Position numbers and translations under genes: made by a program
Assembly (NCBI GenBank): GCA_944470555.2
Contig: OX104130.1
Location: 69,011,160-69,075,159 of the forward strand
Reading direction: 5' to 3'
DNA from: Heterobilharzia americana
Taxonomy: Eukaryota; Platyhelminthes; Trematoda; Strigeidida; Schistosomatidae
DNA: 64,000 nt
The notes under the pieces: model-generated
The model's input: only the letters and a program-made list of their open reading frames with translations
What the model was told of the DNA's origin: nothing
Database searches by the model: none
Shown: piece by piece, positions 8,651-20,418 of the stretch
Numbering within the stretch: the first letter of the stretch is position 1
Layout: each line of letters starts with the position of its first letter

Positions 8651-11575
8651 GAAATTTAATCACAAGTGAAAACGTAAAATTTGAAGAAACGTTTTACAGG
8701 AATAGGAAATAAATCTATAAAAACGAAGTGATTTAGTATATTTCTGAAAAGTGTGATTTAGTGACGTATGTTGAGAGAGTAAAAAGGATTTGCAGCTCAG
8801 GATGGGAACGGTAGCTGTTTTGTGATCTCCAAGCTATGGGGTTTTTCCTTGGATGTTTTCTCACTAGAATAAGTAGATTCATAAGCCTTTACCTTATGGA
8901 GTTAAGAACAATACTCAGAGCTTGTAGAACACAAAATAATCATTACTGTCAAGAAAGTTGGCTGGTGAGAATGAAGGATTCTGGAGAAGTGACGTCTTTT
9001 ATATTGAATTTTTATGAATACTCCGCTGTCTTGGAAAAGTAGTGTGTTGGAAGTATTTTGATATTCTAAAGCTATTTTATTTTAATGAGTGTTAGGCAGA
9101 TCATTTAATAAAAACTCCAAATTTTAATTAAGTTGTCCTTTTTTATTTCAAACGTATTTATTCGTTTTAGAAACTGTTTATGCTCTCTTTATCTGTTTTA
9201 GTGACATCACTGTATTTGAAGAAGAGAAATTTTTGCTCAGCGGATCACACTTAAGGAACTGTTTCATTCATAAGATTTTCTATCCTATCGACCTACAATA
9301 CTGTCAGGGAAAGGTAGTTTATATTGTGACAACGGTATGGTGTTCCTTCAGCTTTGACGTTTCATCTTCCATGCATCATGACCGCAGTAAGTGACTGCGA
9401 CAGTAACTTTCCCCTCTCCTCTATCACAGAATACTTTGAATCATCAAATATCTAATGTTCACATGTACATTTTATATAATAACTGAGCAGGTAGCACACG
9501 GTATATTTGCTCATTATTTGTAGTATGCACCTAATTACGATAATATTTTTCATTGTTAAGCTGGACGCATGCATGCAAATGTCCATTATAAGGTTTTTTA
9601 GCTTATAAGGTTATGAGATAGACTAAATCTGTACGTGAAACCAGTCTAGCTTTCAGGCAGAAAGGTAAGTACTGTATAACACTGACACTATCAGTAAAAA
9701 ATATACAGTTTATTCGGAATCCAAGGCTACAACAATTAGTTTGATTAACGAGCATAGAACTCATGAAATATTCTGTTTTATACAAGCAGCACCAGTGTGT
9801 AACTTTGAAAAATATCAACAAGTGAAAAAATTCATGGTACACAAACACTCTCTTAAGGGTTCAGTGTTAATTTGTAACGTTATACTTAAAATAGTCTGAT
9901 AGTCGTTTATTTTCTTCTCGGACACTACCCATCCCTTTCTCAACTTGCACATTATCTTTATTGTTACTCGCTTCCAAATTAGCTTTAGAATTTATCCATT
10001 CAGTGGTTTTACCGGTCACACTGTTGTTTTCATTAGTTTTCAAAATATTCTTCACTTCCCAGTTGGTTTCAATTTTTTTATGATTTATTTAAAAACAAGA
10101 TTTTAAGTTGCTTTTTATTTCATCAGCAACATAGAGAGCTTGGTAACGAAACTGAAGTTATCAAAATAGGTTTACTCCTAGTCCATACTCCCTACTATTT
10201 CGCATGTAAAGAAGACTAAAGTTGTCAAATGAATAGTTTTCTAATACATGAGGTTATTTTTTCAGAATAAATATTGTTCAATATTACTGGAGGTGGGAAT
10301 AAGATTTATCATAAATAACATTATCACCTACTCTGGATTAGTTGTATTTATCCATTTTTATGGTATTTTCAGGTGCAGTACCATTGACTGCGTTGCTTGG
10401 TGTTATTTTGTTGAAATGTCGCTGGTCGCTAGTTAGAATCCGGCCGTGGTCCAGATTTTCATTTCGCCTTCAGTCATCACCTAGTACAAATGTATATTCC
10501 TTTATATTTAGACAGTGAAAAAAACGGCGAGTTGTCAATATGCCATTCAGTAGTTCTCCTTGTTCTCAATGAAACATGAGTTATGTTGCAGTATTGACTT
10601 AGTTTTAATAAACGTTATCCGGTTTATTTAAGAGGGATAGAATCTTCATCAAGGTACCGGATTCATAACTAGTTTGACTATTAAACAGTTTATTCATAAA
10701 TGGGTGTTTTTGATGAATTATCCCCTTTGTGCTATATTTTTATTCTTCCCCTTTACTTTATTTTGCCCATTTCTCCTTTTTGTTCATATTAAACATTCAT
10801 TTTATTATTTCCTGTTCACACTTAAATGTTAAAAAACACCAACACCTAAGAAATTAAACTATCCCGTTTATCGATTCTCGACTAAGAAGGACATCAGTGA
10901 AAGGTAGTTTGGAATTTTAATTACTCTTTGGTTATACAATAGTAGTTCATGTTGAAACTACTTCAAACTTGTCTTTTAGCAAAGAATAGCATCACAGTCA
11001 ACCATACGTCATTCACATTTCTATAGATGGAAACAAATCGTCGAGCAAGTTTGCGTACATGATAAGTGTTCTACTCGAAACACTTTTGACACCATATTTT
11101 TATCAAAATTACTTGCACTTTAAGATAAGTAAGAATTTATTGAAACATAATAACTTATAGATTAGAAATCTTAAGTGAATAAAACACTATTTTTCTACAT
11201 TTATGAAACTACACAGGACACATTTTGTCCTTATTCGAGGTACATTATTGGCTGAAGATAATACACTGACAGTTCCCATGGTAGGTTGATAGGTCCAAAT
11301 TCTGTTTACACAAAGCCAATTATTATAATCTTCAAAAAAAGTCAATAAACTACACGTTTCAAGAAGGTATGCAGTTTGTTGTAAATATTTTGAAATATTG
11401 AGTGTATAAACCACAAAATGTTTTTTACTGGAAATTTCAAAAACTGTTATTATTTGTAATTATGACTTCACTCAGATTCAATGGATTTCCAGGAACTAGG
11501 TTTTTTCAAACTAACAAAATAATTTTCACCTTGTTTTGTACGTACTCTGACTTCTTGGACACTACAACTGATTCA
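8651..11575. other. AT-rich non-coding DNA with one candidate exon
   Basis: Apart from the open stretch at 9867-10088, which has its own entry, no gene or element was recognised. Confidence 0.5.
9867..10088 (-). CDS. Candidate terminal exon, hydrophilic, unknown function
   Basis: An open stretch on the minus strand ends with KRLSDYFKYNVTN and a TAA stop. Its composition (E, K, N, S and V rich, low in the F/L/I/Y runs typical of chance frames in AT-rich DNA) looks like protein. It has no in-frame ATG near its 5' end and no strong acceptor was found, so it would have to be a downstream exon if real. No family was recognised. Chance cannot be excluded at about 70 codons. Confidence 0.2.
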   Translation of the reverse strand: MNHKKIETNWEVKNILKTNENNSVTGKTTEWINSKANLEASNNKDNVQVEKGMGSVREENKRLSDYFKYNVTN

Positions 11576-11738
11576 TAATCAAAACCTTTATTAAATGTCA
11601 CTCACCAAAATGTTTTGTTATGAAGCAGAATAAACCAAATTGGATCGTCTTGATGCCTCAGAATTGTGAGAATTTATTGATTGATTTCAGGCTGATATTC
11701 ATCATGGACTGACATCAGTTGCACAATCACTGGAGACT
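11576..11738 (+). repeat. Left arm of 163-bp inverted repeat
   Basis: It starts TAATCAAAACCTTTATTAAA and is the reverse complement of 12595-12757. The arm overlaps the start of a tRNA-like SINE region. Confidence 0.8.
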
Positions 11739-11880
11739 TGAACATCTGTTTCGCCACAGTATTGGACTCACTAGCAGTTTGTAACTTTGAGCCCGTCAGG
11801 GATCCAACCCGGGACATTCATATTCCGTGGCCAGCATGTTATCATTGAGCCAATGGATTAGGAATTCGAATCCATCAAAC
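11690..11880 (-). mobile_element. tRNA-derived SINE-like sequence
   Basis: On the minus strand an A-box-like TTGGCTCAATGATAAC (near 11841-11856) is followed, at tRNA-like spacing, by a B-box-like GGGTTGGATCCC (11800-11811). A related sequence with the same two boxes lies at 47279-47333 on the plus strand. This looks like a Pol III-type repeat and not a tRNA gene, because no acceptor stem closes around it. Confidence 0.5.
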
Positions 11881-12594
11881 AAACAGTACAAAAGAAAAGA
11901 GGAGAATTGTTTGAACACCTACCACAAATAAACTCTCCGATTATTAAATAATCGAGTACACAATTCCAATGTTAACTTCTCCATAACAGGTAACTGTTTC
12001 AGCTTATAACAGTTACGAAATTGTTCCAAAGCAACCGGATCAGGTAGGCCAGGATTATTTCCGATACGAAGTTGTGCCAAGGTGTGATTACTTGTTTTCC
12101 CTCGACTAGTGTTACCATGTTGTGAGAAATTCGAATCTAAAGCCTATGACTGACTAATCTATAAAATAATAATGGAATTTTATTAAAACAAAACAACTTT
12201 GACTTGAACAGCTAAAATTTTTAAGTGGTATGTTTTTTCCTCTCAGAGCTTTTTTCTTGACGTTCTTGTGAAGCGTTTGTACTATTCAAACATTACATCA
12301 CACTGATCCTGTCCTTGAGTTTGATAGTGAACCGTTGGAAACTGTCGAAACGTTTGTGAGCAGACTAAATAAAGATCAACATTTTAAGTAATTAATCGCT
12401 TAGCTACAAGTCATTGTACTTCATTTTTTGCTTCATATTACTGCGTTGTCAAGAAAACCCCTGTTGCACAATTTATCCTAGAGCTGACCATTTAAAATAA
12501 GTTACATTGTAGCCGACCTAGTTGTTTCGTCTCCATGGAGACCATGGATAAATAATGAATTTTTTATCAAATGAAGTGTCTTCTTTAAAATCAC

Positions 12595-12757
12595 AGTTTC
12601 CAATGATTCTGCAACTGATGTCAGTCCATGATGAATATCAGCCTGAAATCAATCAATAAATTCTGACAATTCTGAGGCATCAAGACGATCCAATTTGGTT
12701 TATTCTGCTTCATAACAAAACATTTTGGTGAGTGACATTTAATAAAGGTTTTGATTA
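12595..12757 (-). repeat. Right arm of 163-bp inverted repeat
   Basis: It ends TTTAATAAAGGTTTTGATTA, mirroring the left arm. The two arms together differ at only about five sites, which suggests recent origin or gene conversion. Confidence 0.8.
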
Positions 12758-13002
12758 CGGATCAACTGTGGATCAGACAAATAATCTAAAGCTTATATTT
12801 TCATACTATAAATCATCACCTGATAAAAGATATTTCCGCAGAGAAGAAAATGAATACAAGTAAGAGACAGAAATATTGCTTGAGTGACGAAACTTGTCCA
12901 GGTTTTGTTTCCTGAGGTTTTAACAACCCTTAAGATTTCACAAAGTCAGAAGGGAATGCGTGTAATTAGTAATGAAGTTGTTAGTTTGATGGTCAACCTA
13001 GC

Positions 13003-13029
13003 CTGGTTAACTAGTTCACTAGTTACCAG
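13003..13029 (+). promoter_or_regulatory. Conserved hairpin at RTE 5' end
   Basis: CTGGTTAACTAGT and ACTAGTTACCAG pair over 12 bp with one bulged base and a two-base loop. The same hairpin occurs at the start of copy E (about 62060-62086) with one substitution. The following block (GGTCCTAAGTCCGGGTAAAC and GGTTGGGCATAGGGCTAGC) is nearly identical in the two copies. Such structured 5' ends of RTE elements may act in processing, translation or transcription; the role here is inferred only. Confidence 0.5.
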
Positions 13030-13183
13030 CCGGTCCTAAGTCCGGGTAAACAGGAAAGGTTGGGCATAGGGCTAGCAACACTATCCCGGGAAAACAAATC
13101 TAACCGCTAAACAAACTTCAAAGCACAAACAAAATCTAAAAAATAATAACAAAATTATTCCTCATTGGTATCGGAGAGGCGAA

Positions 13184-14165
13184 ATGACGCCAGTTGGTGA
13201 AAGCCTTCGGGAAGCCAATTGGCCGGATCGAGGTGTCTTCTCTCCCTCGATGAAAGCGAAAGTAAACGCGGGGATATGGAATGTCCGCACGATGTTTGAA
13301 CTCAGCAAGGCAGTCCAGATTGCAAACGAGATGAAGAGGTATCACAGTGGAGTGCTTGGAATTTGCGAAAGCAGATGGAATGGGAGTGGACTCTCCAAAC
13401 TGTCAATTGGAGAGAAGTCAATAATCTACTCCGATATTGTCACCCAGACGACAACCACGAGCACACTGAGTCTTGGAGTGGCTATCATGATGTCCTCTCC
13501 CAGGAGCATTGAAGGCTCTCATGCAGTGGGAACCAATCTCCTTATGCAGGATCATGACAGCAAGGTTCAACTCAAAAGGAAGGAAGGTCACAATCATACA
13601 ATGCTACTCTATGCACCTACAAATAATGCAGATGAAGAGAAGAAGGAGAACTTCTACAGACAACTCCAATCAACACTGGACAAGACCCCACCACAGTTGG
13701 CGATATCAAAATTCATTCTGATGGATGGGGTGACATGAATGCCAAACTGGGAGTGGACAACACAGGAAGAGAACTAACCTTGAGTCGAGAAGCTCTCGGT
13801 GAGATGATGAACGAGAATGGAGAATTGTTTGCAGAATTCTGTGCATTCAACGATTTGATGATTGGAGGTGAGGCAATGTGTTCAAGCACAAGGATATCCA
13901 CAAAGCGACATGGATTTGATTTCACCAGACACCAGGACACACTAATAATCAGATCGACTTCATCTCAAGAAAATAGAGACGCAGTCTACTTGACACAAGG
14001 TCAAGAAGGGGAGGAGATGTAGGTTCACACCACTCGCTATCTAGTGCAAGGAACCCACCTGCAAAATCAAGTTGAAAGCCTTCAAGGAAGCTGGTGATAG
14101 ACCGCAGTTGAAGTACAACATCCAGAACACAAACTGAAGGACGAAACACAAAGGAATTCTTCACA
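13184..14165 (+). pseudogene. RTE APE-type endonuclease domain, copy A
   Basis: The blocks GIWNVRTMFELSKAVQI and GVLGICESRWNGSG carry the N-terminal motifs and the catalytic glutamate of apurinic-type endonucleases. YAPTNNADEEKKENFYRQL follows. After 13720 the frame shifts within a short insertion (GATGGATGGGGTGACATG), so the D-M-N-A-K block starts in another frame. A stop interrupts the T-W-I block near 13915, and the final histidine block reads GSHHSL near 14030. The domain normally nicks target DNA for primed reverse transcription. It is inactive as read. Confidence 0.8.
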
Positions 14166-14639
14166 TCAGTCAGCCATCAAGACAAAATGGGAGATATCGA
14201 GGAATATCCCTGAAGAAACCTGTGTGGAAGAACACTGGAAGTCTTTGAAAGAAATGTGGAAAGAAACCCGCACAACCGTATTAGGACGGAAGAAGAAAGA
14301 AGATATGGATTGGAATGGATCTCGATGGATACATGGAAGCTGATAGAGGAGGGAGAGGAGGATGGTGAAGCAGAAGATAAACCAGTGAAGTGCAAGGATG
14401 CTTAACGACAGGAGGAACTGAGTACAATGTATAAAACACTACACTGAACAAAGAAGTGAATAAGAGTGCACGCAAAGACAAAACACACTTCTACGAAACA
14501 CTGGCAAGTGAAGCAGAACAGGCTGGAGACGGGTTAGAGAGACCTGACAACATTGTATCAAACAACCAGGTTACTATCTGGCAGAGAAGAGATCAACACA
14601 CATGAAACCAATAGATGTTGACGGAAATTTAATTACGAA

Positions 14640-15560
14640 AGAAGAGAAACAAAGGAAACGATGGACTGATCACTTCAAGAAGCTCTTGAATAGATCATCA
14701 CCACCAGCGCCTACACTTCGTCCGGAAATACCACCTGCAGCACAGCCCAGCAGCTGAACTACAAGTGAACACAAATCCTCCAACGAAAGTGGAAGTCCTG
14801 AGTGCCATAAAGCTACTGAAATGCGGGAAAGCAGCAGGACCAGATGGGATCCCGCCAGAAGCACTGAGAACAGACGCAGAGACAACAGCGGACATGCTGA
14901 CACCACACCACTATTGCGGAAGGTGTGTAAGGAAGAGGAGGTACCTGCCGATTGATTGGAGGAAGGGTTACCTTGTCAAACTGCCGAAGAAGGGAGACCT
15001 GAGTGTTTGCAAGAACTGGCGCGAAATCACGTTGTTGTCCACCCAGAGCAAGCAAAATATTGAGCCGCATCATCCTGGAGAGGCTAAGGGATGCACTGGA
15101 TTAAAAACTACGACCGGAACAGGCTGGCTGGCTGGCTGGATTCATGAAGTACAAATCATGTGTGGAACAAATTGCAACGCTACACTACGCATCATCATAG
15201 AACAGAGTGTGTGATGGCAGTCAACCCTCTACCTCACCTCAACTTTATCGACTTTGAGAAGGACTTTGACGGCATCGACCGACAAGTAATTTGGCAGTTG
15301 CTTCGATACTACGGAATACCACAAACCTTTATCAATCTCATTCAACAACTATATGAAGACGCCACATGCCGGCCAAGTAATTCACAATGGGAAGCTCAGT
15401 GATGCTTTTGAAGTGAAGATAGGAGTGAAACAAGTCTGTCTACTATCACCCATGATATTCCTGGTTTTGGTGGACTGACTGGATCATAGAACAAACAGTG
15501 GGGAGCGAGAGGAAGGTGATAAGCTGGCTGGACTGCGGGAAAGAAACTAGAAGATTTGGA
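14640..15560 (+). pseudogene. RTE reverse transcriptase domain, copy A
   Basis: Recognised blocks: KCGKAAGPDGIPPEAL (14820-14870), LPKKGDLSVCKNWREI (14980-15030), FEKDFDGIDRQVIWQLLRYY (motif A with its aspartates, about 15255-15312), KQ-x-CLLSPMIF (motif B, about 15430) and DLDFANDDLCLM (catalytic box, about 15555-15590). The box has one residue more than the usual F-A-D-D. Frameshifts near 15030-15190 and 15380-15480 split the domain. It would copy element RNA at the nicked target. Confidence 0.8.
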
Positions 15561-15659
15561 TTTCGCTAACGATGACTTGTGCCTGATGTCACACAAACTT
15601 GAAGATGTACAGGCGAAAACAAACAAGTTGACAGAAGAGGCAGAGCAGGACAGCGAAGA

Positions 15660-16290
15660 CGGGACACCATTCAAATGAATGTGGAGAAGACAGAGGTGAT
15701 GAAGATACCGCACCAACAACTCCAACAACAACAACAAACTCCAGTCACCATCAATGAGAGAAAGTTAAAGGAAGTAACCTCCTTCACCTATCTAGGTAGC
15801 ACTGTTCCAAATACAAGTGGCGGCTCAGACGAGGATGTCAAGGTCGGAATCGGAAAAGCAAGACAGACATTCATTAGCCTGAAACCAGTGTGGAGATCTT
15901 CTGCATTCAGCATGTGGAACAACATCCAAATTTTCAACACCAAATCAGTCAAGTCAGTGCTTCTGTATGGTTCAGAGACTTGGTGCGTTACGAAAGGGAT
16001 TTCCAAGTAAACTACAGACATTCATCAACAACTGCCTACGTTGGCTCGCTGCTGAAGATCAGATGGCCAGAATAGTGAGAATAAGCAACAAGGAACTCTG
16101 GGAACGAACCAACCAAGAACCTATCACCCAACAAATATGCAGAAGGAAGTGGAGATGGATTGGACATACACTGAGAAAACCATTCGGGGGCATCACGCGT
16201 CAGGCACTCGAGTGGATTCCCCATGAGAAGCGACAAGTTGGGCGTCCGAGGTGAGGGTGACATGGAGGAGATCGTGTGAGGAGGAAATGA
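15660..16290 (+). pseudogene. RTE ORF2 C-terminal domain, copy A
   Basis: It begins MNVEKTEVMKI, followed by a CAA-repeat-encoded glutamine run (15718-15738), then [53 protein letters not shown] and a final KRQVGRPR. These are the usual blocks downstream of the RTE reverse transcriptase. Frameshifts near 16005 and 16255 break it. The 3' UTR and tail follow directly. Confidence 0.8.
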
Positions 16291-16430
16291 GAGCTTCTGG
16301 TCTGTTGTGGAGCCAAGTTCAAAATATTTCGGAGAACAGAGTGGAATGGAGACGTGTTGCTGAAGCCCTATGTTCCGTTAGGAACCCAAGGGAGTGATAA
16401 TAATAATACTAATAATAAATTTGATCGTCA

Positions 16431-17157
16431 GAATTATAGTAAGGCCTCTGCTTTTATTTTCCAAATGACATTGAAGGAACAGCATATTAAGATACAAAAT
16501 GTGAATTATCGAATCACGTAAGTTTTTCCAAGAATCGTTTGTATGTATGTAGATATGGTTGGCAAGTTTGTGTACAAACAAGCAACTAAACTGTTATACA
16601 AAATTAGGTAATATTTTGTGGTGGCTGCCTTTTTCTTCTCACATTTGAAGCTCTCCACAAGCTTTCACAAAAGTAGGCATCATAAATGTTATAATTATAA
16701 TTAGATTAGACATAGCTAAGATTTTTTATTTCGATAGTCCTTAAAGTGGCGAAGCTGGTCATTGATTAAAAAATAGAATAATAATGGTTTATACTAAGCT
16801 TCGAAGACGTGATTATTATACGAGTAAGCCAAATTGTTTGTTAGACGTGAAAAATTGAGGAAGTTTGGCAAGATCATATGTCAGTTTTTTGTTTGGACAC
16901 ATTTAACATTACATTGGAATTTCATCAGAATTTATTCAGTTCTTTATCTTCTGTAGTTCTTAGCTCCGTTCATGTATTGCATTAAAGGTACAATAACTGG
17001 AGTAAAACAATAATGTGAAATAAATACGTTTTTGCCTATTTTCTTCAGTTACTTAGAACTCTTATGTAAAATTATCAGTAATTTGAATAACGTGGTACTT
17101 ACTGCAATCGATTTGGTATAGATTAGGTTCATAGGAATCAAAGACAATTTACGTTGT
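16431..17157. other. AT-rich non-coding DNA
   Basis: No gene or repeat was recognised between RTE copies A and C. Confidence 0.5.
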
Positions 17158-17170
17158 AAAAGAAGCAAAT

Positions 17171-17393
17171 TAGTGTTATTATTAGTCCCTTGGGTTCCTA
17201 ATGGAACATAGGGCTTCAGTAGCACTTCTCCAGTGACCTCTGTTCTCTGAAATATTTTGAACCTGGCTCCACGACAGCCCACAAGCTCTTATTTCCTCCT
17301 CACACGATCTCCTCCATGTCACCCTCGGACGTCCAACTCATCGCTTCCCATCCGGATTCCACTTGAGTGCCTGGCCTGACGCGTGATGTCCCC
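17171..17393 (-). mobile_element. RTE copy C, 5'-truncated 3' end
   Basis: The last 223 bp of the same RTE family as copy A, on the minus strand, with a short (TTA)n tail at its left end. It is flanked by a 13-bp target duplication with one mismatch (AAAAGAAGCAAAT at 17158-17170, AAAAGAAGTAAAT at 17394-17406). This duplication confirms target-primed insertion. Confidence 0.85.
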
Positions 17394-17406
17394 AAAAGAA
17401 GTAAAT

Positions 17407-18957
17407 AAAATCGATTAATTGTAAACGTGAGTTATCAGTGATATTATCTAATTCTAATACAACTGATCACAGACATCAGTAACAAAGAACAAAGTTGAGT
17501 GGTGAACATTATGTTTTCTCAGTTAACAGTTAGTTAAGATGATATTTACCTGACAGACATATTTCTCAAAATGACATAAATACTACCTGCTTTTAACAGT
17601 TGAATGAAACAGATTTGATCAAAGGAATAACTTTCATATTCATTGATAATGACTAAAGTTGGATTTTGCGAACCATTGTTTAATAGCATGTGCGATGGGG
17701 GGCAGTGTTACAAATTAGTTTCTGTTGTAATTTCATCCTCTAATATTTTATTTAAAAATCAGATTCGTAACCCAAATGATGGTGAATAGTGACTTTTTCA
17801 TGTTTTTGCGTGCTTGTATTATCTTTTTCTGTCCATTTTTAGCATTTCAGTCTTTTATAAGTGTCGATTCAAACTTATATTTTTATAATATGACTAGTTA
17901 TTTCTTCAGAAACGGAAGACCAATAAGCTTTTTAACTTTAGATTGTGATTTCTTTTAAACATTCACTTTCTATGTGTTGCACAAATAAAAATCGAAACGA
18001 AACTCATTATTGCTTCATCTTTTACAGTGAATATTCTTTTTGATGTCATCCAACTTAAACAGTTATTCCTCAATTTGTACTACAAATTCTCGGTCACTGA
18101 AGAAAAAATTAGGTAGGTATGCTCAAATCTCCATTTTTGATATTTTCGAACCAAATTAGAACCACAGAGGCTGCAAGTCATTAGGAATGAAAAGCATGCA
18201 GCCATAATTGAAAACTGATTGTTTAAATCTTATGTCACACCAACGTTCACACTTATATGGCAGTGTGTCGTTTTACATGGACTTCGGTTCAACAACTGAA
18301 TGCTGATTACTGACATTCCTCTGCTTATTATTATTAGCCTCCCTAACCTATATTGTCAACATTCTTTAAACTCTGTTTTCAATGACTGAATGTTTTGATT
18401 AGTATTTAATACTTACCATGGAATCAGCACACTCTCTTGTGGCTATTGCAGTCATCTAATTATAACTTCATTCTAACCTTTGTTTTCTAATACTGAGATA
18501 AAGTATTTCATTCTTCCTGTCTAGTAATAAAAACGCATTCTGCTGAAACTGTGAAAGATAATGAACAAACTGAACCTATTAATTGGTTGGTCACCAAAAG
18601 ACTAATGAAAAATGTTAAACTCACCGGTAGGAATTTAATGCCTTCTCCTAAAAGCCCTTCTAAACTTTGGGGATGATACCGTACTCATAACCTAATTACT
18701 TCTGATTATGGTGAGTGAATAGTGTCATCGTCATCACAGAAGTATCAGATCTGGCAAACTAGTTTAGTATTTGCTAAATTGAACACAATTCAGAAAGTAT
18801 TTATGTCAACAAAAATCATAGACGAAGTCAATACAAGATTTGAAGTTGCTTGTATTAGTCGATCTTGTATTGAACCGAATTGATGGGTCATTACTGAGAT
18901 ATAGGCTACCCTTGTCGTCACAAGCAACATCATATAAACTATATCCATTTCACAATA
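17407..18957. other. AT-rich non-coding DNA
   Basis: No coding block was recognised. A 12-bp inverted repeat (TCAATACAAGAT and its complement) lies near 18831-18874. Confidence 0.5.
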
Positions 18958-19135
18958 AGTGGCGACTGCATCTTGGAGGCCTAGTGGATAGCGCTGTATC
19001 GTTTGGACTGATCTGTCCTAGGTTCGAGTCTTAATGGGAACAACAAAGCTCACTGATAGGCAAGAATATCCACCTGACGGGTCCCAAGTAAGACGAAATG
19101 CGTATCCTGGATCCTATTGCTGGCCATTTACTATC
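18958..19135 (+). mobile_element. Hammerhead SINE with good Pol III boxes
   Basis: A box GCCTAGTGGATAGCG at 18979-18993 and B box GGTTCGAGTCT at 19021-19031 are close to tRNA-type promoter consensus. The hammerhead follows: ATCCAC, CTGACGG (19074-19080), GTCC/AGAC stem II, GAAA, then a TATC cleavage site before CTGGATCC. The single core change is A9 to G. Stem I has one terminal mismatch. This is the best-preserved promoter among the SINE copies here. Confidence 0.8.
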
Positions 19136-19984
19136 AATAATATCAGTACGAGATACTTTATGTATAATACGCTAGTAACACAATTAGGATTTGGTAAAAA
19201 CAATTATTTTATATAAGGCCAATATTTTAGTGATAAGTTCAAGCCCATTTATGGTGTTTCAGGTAAATTTCTGGTTTAACCAGACACTGTTTCATACTTG
19301 CTAGGTATCTGTGGAAAATAGTGCTATGAAAGTAAAAATGGATTCTTTTTTAGGTCATGTTTCAATATCATTGTCAAAAAGTAAGATTTCAAGCAAATAT
19401 TTCACAACCATTAATATATGAGAAAAACTTGGGCACTGTGGTCGACTGTTATTCCATTTTAGTCTGTTTGTTATAAATATTACACAGTGAAACAGTATCG
19501 TTAACTGGATAACGTTTCATTTCAGTTTTTATATGCTTATCTCGCAATATCTAATTATAGGCAACCACTCAGCTTGGATTCTGTTAAGTTGAATTGGCTG
19601 AATATGAAGTCGTTTGGAGTCTAGTTGAACATAGTAATTCCAGGTGACGAATGAAAAATTCACCTACAGGACATTTACTATCAAAATCTACCTGACAAAG
19701 TGTTTATGAAGTACGAAATAATGACTGATAATGTCAGTGGGTGCTGATTATTCCTCATAGTTGGAATTCAGAACTATGTAAGATAAGCTACGAAGACACA
19801 TTAGGTTCCCTTCAAAGATTTGAAACATTTAGCCCCTTCTACAAACTTAGACTCTGCAATGAGAAAATAAAGTTTGTCTTAACAATACATTTCGAATAGT
19901 CTAATCATACCTTAACTTTTCGAGTCAAATTATATAAAACAGGAAGGTGGATGGGCTATCTTTGCTTTATAAACAAACAGGTAG
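19136..19984. other. AT-rich non-coding DNA
   Basis: No gene or repeat was recognised. Confidence 0.5.
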
Positions 19985-20418
19985 TGAAACCTTGATAAGT
20001 GCAGGTGGGAGATGACCCTCTTCATCTATAGCTAAATGTATTATGGAAATGAGTCACAAAATTAATGTTCAAACAGCTTTCAAGGTTTTATATAGAAACT
20101 GTCAAGGACGTATGCTGAAATTTGTGGAAGTAATAGACACCACCTACATGTGTACAAAAATAATTTGTTCTTACACTACGCCTATCTTGGTAAACCTTGT
20201 TTTCTTACGAAGATTAGGATCAATTATGTCACTCTTTCTTTTTGTTCTCATCTTTCTTAATTTTAATCTCCTAATATGCTGTTATATTTGTGCGCCAAAA
20301 GTTTTTTAGATTTGAATTGAATTGACAAATAATATGTGATCAGATTGTTTGAAATGCAATACATATGCCGCTGTTCAGATAAAATTCTTCTTGTTACACT
20401 ATCTAGATAAATAAGGTT
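19985..20418 (+). mobile_element. Penelope-like element, 3' remnant
   Basis: DNA similarity to the PLE at 50.9-51.4 kb begins at GATAAGTGCAGGTG. The encoded block INVQTAFKVLYRNCQGRMLK and FVEVIDTT corresponds to the last third of the GIY-YIG domain (MKTAFKVLHKSGQNRVLKF in the 50-51 kb copy). The 3' UTR with TGTGATCAGATTGTTTGAAA follows to about 20418. It is 5' truncated and eroded, with a deletion around the LAIRKFKP block. Confidence 0.75.

Larger units (their letters stand above)
11576..12757. mobile_element. Inverted-repeat element or fold-back, 163-bp arms
   Basis: The outer 163 bp on each side (11576-11738 and 12595-12757) are near-perfect reverse complements, differing at only a few positions, around an 856-bp centre. 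The inner end of each arm holds a repeat (TTTCAGGCTGATATTCATCA) that also occurs near 46990. No transposase coding was found in the centre and no clear target duplication outside. It may be a non-autonomous terminal-inverted-repeat transposon or two head-to-head copies of a SINE-like repeat. Confidence 0.6.
12996..16419 (+). mobile_element. RTE-clade non-LTR retrotransposon, copy A, full length but dead
   Basis: It begins with the same 5' UTR as copy E (ACCTAGCCTGGTTAACTAG), continues through an APE-type endonuclease, reverse transcriptase and C-terminal domain, and ends in a TAATAA-rich tail. An 11-bp target duplication with one mismatch flanks it (TTTGATGGTCA at 12985-12995, TTTGATCGTCA at 16420-16430). 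The coding region is broken by many frameshifts and stops, several shared with copy E. Length (3.4 kb) and tail fit the RTE clade; schistosome SR2/SR3-like families are the nearest known type. Confidence 0.85.

Noticed and set aside
18831..18874. 12-bp inverted repeat as a regulatory hairpin
   Set aside because: Loop of about 20 bases and no further signal; expected by chance in AT-rich DNA.
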